15,520 bases of DNA. It comes from Nephromyces sp. MM_2019 (Eukaryota > Apicomplexa > Aconoidasida > Nephromycida). Position numbers and translations under genes: made by a program. Under the pieces are notes generated by a model that made no database searches, was not told the DNA's origin, and was given only the letters and a program-made list of their open reading frames with translations. Shown piece after piece: positions 8,401-15,520 of the stretch (positions are counted from its first letter, which is position 1; the number at the start of each line of letters is the position of its first letter). Where the stretch lies: assembly GCA_015657535.1 (NCBI GenBank), contig JADHZB010001197.1, positions 1-15,520 on the forward strand, written 5' to 3'.

Positions 8401-9675
8401 TGTGTGTTTCCCAGCATAGAAAAGCGGAGGATGCTTCATGAAGCAGAAAACCTTCAATATAGAAGGGGAGACGACTCGCTTAGGTACTTCGAGTGTGTGT
8501 GTGTGTGTGTAGGCATCAGTGAGCTGCTATTCCCAGTAAGCGCTAAGAGGCAGTCAATTCCTCAGATTGAAGGGGATGGAACTACATCCAATATATACTC
8601 ATAAGGGGGGGTACAATAATCCTTCCTCTTCAATAAGGGAATTGTTCCACCCCCCACGAATAGGGATATCACTTCCCCCCCTAGCAGTGAGGAAATCATT
8701 CCACCCCCCACCCATCGCGCAACCACACCATCCCCAACCCCCCAGCTGCTCATAAGTCTTGCTACCTCCAACACGCAGCGATCATCATACATCGCACGGC
8801 TCGCACTCAGTGGGGGGCACCCACTGCACTCTTCGAAGAGGAGAAGAGCCGCTAAATTAACGCCTTAACTTAAGCTTTCTAAAGTATATCTTCATTAAGT
8901 GTGTGTACAGCGAGCCTGCCGCATGCTAAGCTTACTAGCCTCTCATAGGATAGATTGAGGCTAGCCTGCTAGCAACTTAGCATCGTTCTTACGTCTATCC
9001 AAGCGGTTTTCGGACATACATAAACCACACTAGCAACATATACACCACTCTAGCAACACACCCAGGGTATCACTTGCCCCTCTTTGCTCAGAAATGCACG
9101 GAGTTCCACCGTGTGTGCCGCTTGCTTATCAATCTACCCCCAAGTGTTAGCAGAAGAAGCAGAAGCTGCACTTCCAGTGCTTGCACAGGTGTGTGTGTGT
9201 GTGTGCGTGTGTAGGAAAAACTAGCATAACTGCCATATGAGCAGGTGTGTAAATGTGGAAGGTTTCTTCATTTCCTTGTCTCCTCATAGACGCCAATGAG
9301 AAACACCTTGCAAACTATTCCTCATCATACACACCAGCATTTTGGGATTGCACACAAACAAATATTTAGGGCTTGGACGCACACGAATCCATCTAGGAAT
9401 TACAGACACGCAACCAATTGAAAGTAACACAAACACACAACCACTTTGGGTTTCCACAGGCAGCTAAAAGCATGGTGGAAGGTACCTGCGCTTACTGCTC
9501 AACAGCACACAAACACTATGATGAACAATCGATGCTAGATGGCAATCTTCAGAGAGAGCGACAATTCACACACATGGCTTCTCATGTACCTCTATCGCAG
9601 CATAAAGCCCTCACACACACTGCTTTCTATAGGCCTCCCACAGAGACTGTGCCTCAAATGTTCCACAAGAATAAG
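5286..9675 (-). CDS. Unrecognised multi-exon gene (about 300 residues), exons assembled by phase
   Basis: Well-supported exons (minus): 9675-9621, 9546-9496, 9392-9335, 9282-9231, 9133-9074, 7369-7229, 6505-6403, 5916-5855 and the terminal exon 5448-5286 with stop TAA at 5286-5288. Probable: 8828-8766. Weak: 8478-8452 and a 17-nt microexon 5709-5693. The listed exons join in frame through phases 1,1,2,0,0,0,0,0,1,0,2. Acceptors with pyrimidine tracts are seen at 9546, 9133 (with a TGCTAAC branch-like site) and 5448. The protein reads as ordinary mixed, largely helical sequence, with pieces such as TVELRAFLSKEGQ, LLDVYLRMYQLAAKGLSNAS, VILPAGRGIPLLICEE and DEDILGEIAAFPINFTTEIR. It has no signal peptide or membrane helix that I can defend. 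The helical, Leu-spaced pieces recall HEAT/heptatricopeptide-type proteins, but this is only an impression. The start codon is not fixed: an ATG at about 9744-9746 followed by GTGAAA could splice in phase to 9675. The first five exons could belong to a different gene from the last four. Confidence 0.5.
5468..5700. repeat. Degenerate ~30-36-bp tandem repeat
   Basis: Seven or so diverged units alternate a GTGYGTRYGT half with an AAAAACCTCCA-like half (for example at 5570-5580, 5634-5645, 5662-5671 and 5688-5697). It lies in the last intron of the unrecognised gene, and the translated shadows (VWRFLIRTHSGG-like) are repetitive. Confidence 0.75.
6789..7095. repeat. Degenerate repeat with GAATYGTRCACTGAG core and CA runs
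   Basis: The phrase AGAATTGTGCACTG, or close variants of it, recurs at about 6819-6833, 6864-6878, 6945-6958 and 6982-6998, alternating with CACACACA runs. It sits in the intron between exons 7369-7229 and 6505-6403. Confidence 0.7.
7229..7369 (-). CDS. Internal coding exon of the unrecognised gene
   Basis: The acceptor CTCAATTACAG precedes 7369 and the donor GAT|GTATTT follows 7229. It holds 47 codons and is phase 0 at both ends. It encodes ERMMWVYIHPHC... through LLDVYLRMYQLAAKGLSN to NPRFD. A perfect 16-bp palindrome (7341-7356) lies inside it and encodes WVYIHP. It joins in frame to the exon 6505-6403 (HHFLEALHTSPNSSLFEKK...), which ends at a clear donor ACTG|GTAGAAC. Confidence 0.6.
7341..7356. 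repeat. Perfect 16-bp palindrome GGGTGTATATACACCC
   Basis: An exactly self-complementary 16-mer. Its inner 14 bp (GGTGTATATACACC) is identical to the palindrome at 3658-3671. Here it falls inside a coding exon candidate. Confidence 0.95.
7531..7680. repeat. 150-bp uninterrupted alternating purine-pyrimidine tract (Z-DNA-prone)
   Basis: Every base from 7531 to 7680 alternates purine/pyrimidine, with four TGCGCATGTGC(G/A)CGTGT modules spaced about 30 bp apart. GC/GT/AT dinucleotide alternation of this length is a classic Z-DNA substrate. The tract lies in a predicted intron of the unrecognised gene. Plus-strand Cys/Val/Met frames over it are shadows. Confidence 0.95.
7860..8295. repeat. TG-rich degenerate repeats, unit near 20-25 bp
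   Basis: Diverged units around TGCTATACGTGTGCGTRT recur at about 8145, 8166, 8188 and 8229, within a TG-rich stretch. No exon is evident. Long Cys-rich plus-strand frames here are products of the repeat. Confidence 0.6.
8612..8730. repeat. Degenerate ~27-bp repeat ending in C6-C7 runs
   Basis: Three to four units of the form (A/T)AGGGAATTGTTCCACCCCCC (variants GGGATATCACTTCCCCCC, GAGGAAATCATTCCACCCCC) start near 8635, 8660 and 8689. The unit has no similarity to the AC/TG repeats around it. Confidence 0.75.
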
Positions 9676-9745
9676 CTGGAAAACTTGCTTATATATGTGT
9701 TGTTTTTTGTTGAAAGTTCAGATATATTATAGGGTTTTTCACCAT

Positions 9746-9975
9746 CACACACACACACACACACACAAAGACGTTTATTCTTTCGTTTCTTCGATTAGTA
9801 TGAGCTCTTTAGCAGCAAAAATAAAGCACACACACAGTAATACAAGGTAGACACAAAATTGATGCAGAGACAGACACAAAAGGATACATACACACGGACA
9901 CACACAAAAAAAACAAGGAGATACACACGATACACACACACGCAGAGCACACAAACAACGCACACACATACTCCT
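9746..9975. repeat. CA repeats between uS9m and the unrecognised gene
   Basis: There is a pure CA run at 9746-9767, then interrupted CA/ACAGACAC repeats at about 9829-9970. On the minus strand AATAAA occurs at 9779-9774, about 210 nt past the uS9m stop, a possible poly(A) signal. No exon is evident between 9676 and 9988. Confidence 0.75.
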
Positions 9976-9988
9976 GCTTCGAATATCA

Positions 9989-11615
9989 TTATCTCTTTGA
10001 CCAAGATTTCATCTTGCGAGCCCTGACTCTTCCTGGCATCTTTGGCATCTTCTGACGTTTATCTTCATACAAGACCATATCTAAACACACACACACACAC
10101 ACACACGCATTTTCATCATTGAAGCTGATTATTAGCGAGGAATTCATCTTAAAACGACACACACTAGCAAAAAGTTTTTTTTCATCTTGAAATCAGCAGA
10201 CACTTTACAGTTCACGCACATTCAAAGATGTAGAAGAAGCTAAGCTGGAAGGGGTTGAAACAGAGAAGAAATGAAAAAGTAAAATAGCAGATGCTGCTCG
10301 GAGTGTTGCTTGTTACTGTCACAAATACATCCACACACACAGCACTCACAATACAGCAAGCACACAACACATACAACACGAATAGCGCACACGGCGTACA
10401 CTACACATACAACATGCACAGCACGCACAAGACATGACACACACGGCCTACAGTCAAACAGACGCAACCTAGTCCCGCACGCACACACACACACATCCAC
10501 TAACAGAAAAACACACACACATTGCTATATTAAAGGCTTTAAGTCCATGCTCTAGCTATTGAGTTGACAAGCCTGCAACATCCTATAAAGCTGCCTATTT
10601 TATCAGATGAAAGATGCTGAAGAAGTATCTCTGTCATTTTCTGGAGCAATTTCTTCTTGAATGAGCACCAATCTCTCACATACATATTCTCTCTATTAAT
10701 CTCTCAATCTCTCAATCTCATTCTCTCACTTTCACTCTATCTGCCATATACACTGATAAACCCCTCTTCACCGCTTTTCTCCATTAGTAATCTAAAGTGG
10801 GGAGGAGTGTACATACACCCCCCTCTTCCTCTTCAAACCCCACCTTCTTCAAGATCATCTTGGCAGCTCGGACAGGCGTTGACTAAAGCCCGACCTACCG
10901 CTAATCTACAAGCCTTCGCCTGACCGGACACACCACCTCCTTTCGTTGAGATAAACAAGTCGTAAACTCCTGCAGTTCTAGTCAATAGAAAAGGCTGCAA
11001 AACATCCATTCTGTAAAGGCGGGAGGGGGAGTTGTCAGTGGTGGGGAAAGGGGTGGTAGGGGGAGGGGGTTGGGGGGAGGGTAAATGCTTCTTCCAGCTA
11101 AAAAGCTGAAAGAAATGAAAAGGCGTAAAAAAGCGAGAAAATTTTAACAAAATGATGATATCTGCTGAAGATCTACAGTGAAGGTGATTACTCAGTGTGC
11201 ATCTCAATTGCTAGCATATACATTCTGCATGTAGCTTCAGTTTTTTTGTGTGCATGTGCGTGTGTGTGCGTGTGTGTGCGTGAGTGTGTATGCACTAGCA
11301 GGTTTTTATCAGAATCCTACTGGTGTATATATAGTTGTGGGTATAGAGCAGTACTAGAGCTCACATAAAGGTAATGCTATAACGTTTGAAAGCAGCCGCC
11401 TGCAATACACTATAGAGACGATCTCACAACCTAGGGCTTGGCAATAGGGGATAAGCAAACTCATCACACACACATATACAAATTTGCTAGCCTTATCAGC
11501 TACTATAAGCTTACAAACCTAACGCATTACCTATTATAGTAGTACGGCCATCTAGCGTAGATATCTTCGTCTCCATTAATCTTCACCTGTGATAACGCAG
11601 CTTAAAACGACTCAA

Positions 11616-11687
<72 letters not shown>

Positions 11688-14451
11688 ATATGAAATTTAA
11701 TGTAAGCAGAAAAAAGTACAAGTATAAAGCAGCACACAGTTTAAAATGATTGATTTTATGCCCTTCAGAGCACAAAAATCAACGGAAACCACAAATTGGA
11801 GAACACACACAGTAAAGGTAGGTCAAAGTAGCTTCACAAGAAAAATCTAAGACACACATATTCAATCAAGTCTTACCTGCCCAGATCCTTTGCGTATAAC
11901 TACATGAGCCACTGAGCGTTTAGCAGTTCCTCTTCCTTCAGACTGGACTAGCCACTCGCTTCCTCGGTGAGTAAATGTCTATGAACACACACACACGCCA
12001 CAAACACACACACAAAGGCAGAATTTGGCTTCAAAAACATCAAAATTTCGAGAAAATCAGTCATCTATGAAGCTTCTGCTCATTCACGCAACTCCCATTA
12101 ACTGAGCACAAAATTCTCCTTCTCTTCTTCATCTTTAGCATCTCAAAAGCCTCAAAATTCATCTAAAAAAAACACTCAAATAGACGAAATTATCTCATCA
12201 TCAAGCACTAAGCCATTATCTCTATTACTTCTTACCTTGGACCAACTTGGGTTGAAATTTCTAACAAAAGCTTGATGTATAGCGTATGGAACATCATGTT
12301 CTTCTTCTGCGTCTTCTTCTGCGTCTTTTTCTGCTTCTTTTTCTGCTTCTTCTTTAGATATTTCCTCCTTCTCATTCGCCAAAAATTGCTCTTTTTGGTT
12401 GAAAGTGGCATCATCTTCATCATCTGAAATGCCGCTGATGAAAGCACTAGAATCGTTGGCGATATCTTGCAAAATCCGCCTCTCTGCTTCCTCGTCTTCT
12501 TCCAACTCTCGTGAATCAAAGAAATTTTCTAGTAAAAACGGGCTTTTCCCCTAAAATAGTGAGAAAGTGTAAGAATTTGAGAAAAAAGGTCAAATAATGT
12601 GTGTGTAGTATCTGTGTGTGCGCGTTGTGTGTGCGAGTGTGCTGTATCTGTGTGTGCGAGTGTGCTGTATCTGTGTGTGCTGCATGTGTGAGTGTGCAGT
12701 ATCAGTGTGTTTTGCGTGTGTGTGTTGTATGTGTGTGCGTAGTATCTGCGTGTTGTGTGTGAGTGTGCTGTATCTGTGTGCGTGCTGTGTGTGTGTATGC
12801 TTCAAATGAGCATGTGTTGTATTTGTGTATTCGTGTTATATTTACGTGTGTTTTACATTTTCGTGTTGTATCGGATGTAACTGTGTGCTTCATGGTTTGT
12901 ATCTGTTGTGTGTGCGTGTGTTGGAGGTGTGGGTGTGGGTTAAATGTGTGTCACTTAAAGGTAAAGAAACCAGTGAAGGTAGGACTTTGTAGGAGCGCAT
13001 TTTCTCTTCATGAAGCAGCTGTTTCCAGAGAGTGATGAAATCGTCCGAGAAGCAAAGAAAGCAAGAAATCCACAGATAAATGAGCGAATTACTATATCGA
13101 GCAAATGAGCACACACATATATGCACACATACAGAAATAGGAACACACACGAACGGACACATGCATCTACAACCGCACACACACAGTATAAAGAAGGGAG
13201 ACATCTTCAATACACAGAAGCAATGAGGGAAACTTTTCAGTATAAATAATCAACTTCGTATATAAAACGCTCTGAAAGAGAGAAGAGTTCATCAATGAAG
13301 ATGGAGAGTATGGAAGAGGAGGCTATATACTTTCGCAGATACCTTGAAACTACAGCTATTATCAAGCAGAGAATGACGGCAAAGATGAAGAAGAAGAAGA
13401 AGAAGAGAATAAATACGAAAAAGAAGACGAAGATGATGATGAAGATAAAAAAAAGGAAAAAGAAGACGAACAATGAGACGAAGATGAAGATGAAAAAGTA
13501 TGGAACAAGGAAAAGGTATTAAAAGACAAAAATAATAGAAAAACTAGAGAGGAAATTACAAACTTATCGATAAGCCTTCACACAGTATGCACAACTAATC
13601 GCACACACACACTCTCGGTATATACCTAATGGCAAACACAAAAATTACTACGGGATGTATAGACATTCAGCACTATGAACCGTACACACAGACACACACT
13701 CGAAAGCACCCTATTATACCGTAGAAAACGATGGAGATGTCATGATAATTTTTTGATTCTCCTTTAGTGTAGATAATCCAGCCTCTCTCGACAGATACAG
13801 CGCCTGCCACACACGCAACAGGAAGGAGACCAAATTAACACACACTGGAGAATGCACGAATATGACTGCTGCACAGGAGGAATGGGCAAATAGCTACAAC
13901 GTAAGATTTTAAGCATAAGACAGGAAAGTGGAGTCTATGTGTGTGAGTGCGAGTGGCTGGGTGTGTGTGTGCACAAATGTGTGTGTTTGCGTGTGTGAAT
14001 CTCTGTGTCTGTCCGAGTGCAAATAGATCCACAATCGAACACACTATACTTGCCCTCCTGACACTGAAATAGAGAGAGAAGCCCCCTGCAGAGACCTCTA
14101 ACACTGACAAATGCAGCAGCTCACCTCCTCTAAGGACATCACTCGATTCTCCTTCTTCGAGGAGGGTGCTCTTCTTACTGAATCCTTCAAAAGGCTGCCT
14201 ATAGAAGGTTCTTTCTTCGCCCTGGGAGTAGATTTAGCATCTTCAGAGAAGCATCTAACGGGAAGAAGAGGAGGGAAACCCCCTTTCATGAGAGTTCCAA
14301 TCGTTACAGCTCCCCAAACACCAGTCGCAACACCCAAACCCCTCACATCCACATTCCCCAGACCCCTCATACCCCCCACACCCCCCATACCCCCACAGCA
14401 ACTCAATATTGCCATGGGAGCCCCAACTCCAAGAGAAAAGAACTTTTTCAT
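9989..14451 (-). CDS. Mitochondrial small-subunit ribosomal protein S9 (uS9m), 8 exons, complete
   Basis: Exons (minus): 14451-14125, 13803-13720, 13018-12971, 12550-12236, 11978-11877, 11586-11531, 11010-10844, 10080-9989 (TAA at 9991-9989). Lengths and phases all agree, giving 396 residues. Residues 1-70 are Gly/Val-rich with basic residues and a presequence-like PVRCF/SEDAK boundary. Residues 154-258 are acidic (Glu-rich coil about 213-239). The uS9 domain is C-terminal: GRGTAKRSVAHV (273-284), KGSGQ/VKING (288-297), GGGVSGQ (335-341), RLAVGRAL (346-353), and the decoding-site tail GRVRARK...WSKR at the very end. From RAL to the last residue it has the same 43-residue length as bacterial S9, which supports the last splice despite its weak donor (G|GTGGGG). 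It would help hold tRNA at the P site of the organellar 30S-type subunit. W in the last motif favours a mitochondrial over an apicoplast S9, but plastid targeting is not excluded. Exons 2 and 3 (weak donors) are the least certain. Confidence 0.88.
10320..10520. repeat. CA-rich repeats in uS9m intron 7
   Basis: Interrupted ACACA/CAGCACACA motifs fill 10330-10520, and a pure AC run lies at 10085-10106 beside the last exon's acceptor. They are within the 763-bp last intron (10081-10843), the longest of the gene, and become UG-rich in the transcript. No exon is seen in the rest of the intron. Confidence 0.7.
11618..11689. repeat. (AC)n microsatellite in uS9m intron 5
   Basis: About 72 bp of AC dinucleotides with two AG interruptions lie 31 bp inside the acceptor of exon 6 (11586). 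On the transcribed strand this is a long UG tract. Confidence 0.97.
12598..12950. repeat. TG-rich degenerate ~23-bp repeat in uS9m intron 3
   Basis: Units like TGTATCTGTGTGTGCGAGTG recur at about 12644, 12667, 12696, 12743 and 12769, then decay. They occupy most of intron 12551-12970 and are AC-rich in the minus-sense RNA. Confidence 0.75.
13250..13620 (+). other. Purine-rich, TGA-interrupted acidic frame inside uS9m intron 2
   Basis: GAA/GAT/AAA-rich DNA at 13381-13500 gives an open Asp/Glu/Lys frame flanked by less simple residues, broken only by three TGA codons and no TAA/TAG from about 13242 until 13627. A second plus frame (13295-13522) is open and Lys-rich. It is antisense to intron 2. 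I read it as low-complexity intronic sequence or a decayed acidic gene fragment, not a functional gene. Confidence 0.4.
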
Positions 14452-14671
14452 TTCCCTAAAGGGGGGGGGATGCCTTTCCTCATTCTAGCAGCCTTGGGGG
14501 GCTGATCTTCACAATATTTTCGGCAACATAAATAGTTTAAAAGAAGAAGCTGCTACACATAGCAGAGGGAGGAAGTATCTTCTTCGATGTTTACAGTGGA
14601 AACACACAGGATCCCTCAACTTAACGAGCATCCATGAAGATAAATCGTACGTTGATTGAGAAGGAAGAGGA
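14452..14671. promoter_or_regulatory. Upstream region of uS9m
   Basis: This is the likely promoter and 5' leader of uS9m. Just before the ATG on the minus strand lies a C-run followed by TTTAG (14470-14456), which resembles a splice acceptor, so a 5'-UTR intron is possible. If the plus-strand gene at 14672 is real, this 220-bp interval would be a shared divergent promoter. No known motif is recognised. Confidence 0.35.
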
Positions 14672-14794
14672 ATGAAAGAATCGATTGACCATGAGAGTTA
14701 CACCGTGTGTGTGAGTAAGAAACTACAAACTCTAGTTTTTTCAAAAAAATTGCAAGAAGGTAAGCTGTACGTTCACACCAATATATTGGATTAG
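14672..14794 (+). CDS. Possible small plus-strand ORF, 40 codons, unrecognised
   Basis: ATG at 14672-14674 opens a frame MKESIDHESYTVCVSKK...NILD, stopping at TAG 14792-14794. Its composition is unlike the repeats and no homologue is recognised. A textbook donor (AAG|GTAAGC) occurs inside it at 14760, so it may instead be an exon spliced in phase 1 to 14835, which gives a very short tail (RSVLTKRR). Short ORFs of this length occur by chance. Confidence 0.3.
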   Translation: MKESIDHESYTVCVSKKLQTLVFSKKLQEGKLYVHTNILD

Positions 14795-14834
14795 CTGCTT
14801 CCTTCTCTAGTTTCCTCCATTTCCCTTCTTTCAG

Positions 14835-14895
14835 GAAGAAGCGTGCTGACGAAAAGGCGATGAAGTTTATGAAGAAACTAGGCGAAAGAAGCTGA
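14835..14895 (+). CDS. Possible plus-strand terminal exon
   Basis: A very strong pyrimidine tract ending TTCCCTTCTTTCAG at 14834 precedes an exon whose phase-2 frame reads KKRADEKAMKFMKKLGERS and stops at TGA 14893-14895. That frame looks coding, but the only good upstream donor (14760) connects to it in the wrong phase for the ORF at 14672, so the true upstream exon is unclear. An opposite-strand reading (GKWRKLEKEAANPIYW) is also open. Confidence 0.35.
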
Positions 14896-15083
14896 TTCCA
14901 CCGATATGCAAAAATCTTCAAAAGAAGAAAAAAATGCCTATAAAATGAGCTATTTTCTTATCTTCACGTGATTTTCACCGGTTTTAGGTTTAACTAGAGG
15001 GGGTGAAGAGAGGGGAGAGAGAGGGGTGGAGAGAGAGAGGGAGAGAGCCGCCACACACACATTATTTTGTCTACAATTTAACT
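14896..15083. other. Non-coding spacer with GA-rich tract
   Basis: No gene is seen. It contains a GAGAGAGGGG purine run at about 15000-15048, followed by AT-rich sequence that would be the 3' flank of the minus-strand gene ending at 15084. Confidence 0.5.
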
Positions 15084-15362
15084 CTATTCGGTGCATCCGC
15101 TTTTACATTGGACTTCCATGGTTGCGAAACTTCTGTGAGAGCCTCTCTGAGCTACCTGTAGAGGATATGAAGAATGTGTGTGTGATGTGTGTCTGATGTG
15201 TGTGTGATGTGTATCTGATGTGTGTGATGTGCGTGTGTGTGTGGCGGGTGTGTAGTAGGTCGGTCTTGTGTATGTATGTAACACAAGGCGCGCTTCCAGC
15301 TTCCTGCATGGAGGGATACCTTGGATTACTTCCCCAGACACGTTAAATGGGACTACACCTTC
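15084..15362 (-). CDS. Possible 3' end of a minus-strand gene extending off the right edge
   Basis: Two stretches of coding-like sequence share one frame: 15362-15285 (EGVVPFNVSGEVIQGIPPCR..LEARL) and 15155-15084 (VAQRGSHRSFATMEVQCKSGCTE, stop TAG). Between them, 15284-15156 is a TG repeat bounded by a GT donor and a CTCTACAG acceptor. It is 129 nt, so the frame stays open whether or not it is spliced. An alternative donor at CAAG|GTATCC (phase 1) would also splice to 15155 in frame. The upstream border is not resolved: the frame meets TGA at 15365-15363. No homologue is recognised. Confidence 0.42.
   Translation of the reverse strand, partial: EGVVPFNVSGEVIQGIPPCRKLEARLVLHTYTRPTYYTPATHTRTSHTSDTHHTHIRHTSHTHSSYPLQVAQRGSHRSFATMEVQCKSGCTE
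15184..15236. repeat. 11-bp tandem repeat GATGTGTGTCT
   Basis: Four to five copies of GATGTGTRTNT, one shortened by 2 bp, lie within the putative 129-nt intron 15156-15284. Confidence 0.85.
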
Positions 15363-15520
15363 TCACTCCTTCCATATCCTTCACCCACACCCGTATCCCC
15401 AACCATTTCCAATGAGACACCCCCTCAAAATTCCTTTATTTTGAAGGATTTCAATCTTTTTCCCTACTTTCTCCCACTTTCCCCGCATTTGCTCTCGTCT
15501 TTCCTCCTCTTTCCCCCCCC
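15363..15520. other. Pyrimidine-rich right edge
   Basis: The plus strand is CT-rich, ending in TTTCCCCCCCC. Read on the minus strand, a short frame (WKWLGIRVWVKDMEGVRR) is open, but it stops at TAA near 15345 and has no supporting splice signal. I make no gene call. Confidence 0.4.

Noticed and set aside
7897..8419. Cys-rich ORFs resembling secreted cysteine-rich proteins
   Set aside because: The cysteines come from TGT/TGC codons of TG repeats, spacing is irregular, and there is no signal peptide or conserved pattern.
8418..8484. Plus-strand exon KRRMLHEAENLQYRRGDDSLR between an AG and a GTACTT
   Set aside because: It looks coding, but I found no in-phase plus-strand partner exon. The opposite strand offers a competing 27-nt exon in the unrecognised gene. 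Unresolved, so not called.
9335..9463. Alternative exon chain (ACGNPKWL, then WIRVRPSPKYLFVCNPKML)
   Set aside because: It would need introns of 24-46 nt. The chosen phase-1 chain uses introns of 52-103 nt and continues in frame for more exons.
10800..10843. Frameshift in uS9m (LKKVGF in another frame, resembling LRKAGF)
   Set aside because: Splicing at G|GTGGGG to the exon at 10080 restores the exact family length and the ARK..SKR tail, so no frameshift is needed.
11618..11689. Telomere-like repeat
   Set aside because: It is a simple AC dinucleotide run. No TTTAGGG or TTAGGG arrays were seen in the window.
12232..12519. Lys-rich minus-strand ORF
   Set aside because: It is an out-of-frame shadow of uS9m exon 4, created by GAA/AAG repeats.
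13019..13210. Longer uS9m exon 3 (LWISCFLCFSDDFITLWKQ)
   Set aside because: The extension is phase-incompatible with exon 2. The CTCTCTGGAAACAG acceptor at 13019 gives consistent phase.
14111..14488. Plus-strand 125-codon ORF
   Set aside because: It is antisense to uS9m exon 1, whose minus frame has a presequence-like end and an in-phase donor.

Overview
The window looks like nuclear DNA of an intron-rich unicellular eukaryote. Short exons with GT..AG borders are embedded in AC/TG-rich low-complexity DNA. There are no prokaryotic operons, ribosome-binding sites or tRNA/rRNA genes. A TSUP (TauE/SafE) membrane transporter and a mitochondrial-type uS9 protein with a long acidic N-terminal extension would fit an alveolate, perhaps an apicomplexan or coccidian. 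That assignment is inference. All tryptophans in the two recognised proteins are TGG, so the standard genetic code fits.

The clear genes are all on the minus strand, head to tail. From right to left: (1) 15084-15362, the possible 3' end of a gene running off the right edge; (2) 9989-14451, an eight-exon mitochondrial ribosomal protein S9 (uS9m), for which I can join every exon in phase into a 396-residue protein; (3) about 5286-9675, an unrecognised gene made of small phase-compatible exons that simple ORF calling misses; (4) 566-4042, the N-terminal half of a TSUP-family transporter in five exons, whose second half must lie beyond the left edge. A possible small plus-strand gene sits at 14672-14895.

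The rest is introns and spacers filled with AC/TG microsatellites and degenerate minisatellites, each with its own unit. These include a 150-bp perfect alternating purine-pyrimidine tract (7531-7680), a 10-bp unit array (4901-4968), a palindrome-bearing 50-bp array (3658-3910) and an acidic-codon minisatellite at the left edge (1-240). In several places an exon lies between an intron transcribed as UG repeats and one transcribed as AC repeats, so the flanking introns could pair in the pre-mRNA.

Only uS9m and the transporter have a recognisable job: translation in the mitochondrion (or possibly the plastid), and anion or organosulfur-type transport across a membrane. Nothing suggests that the neighbouring genes work together. 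Exon borders were set by eye from GT/AG signals, reading phase and family alignment. RNA-seq or protein homology would be needed to confirm them.
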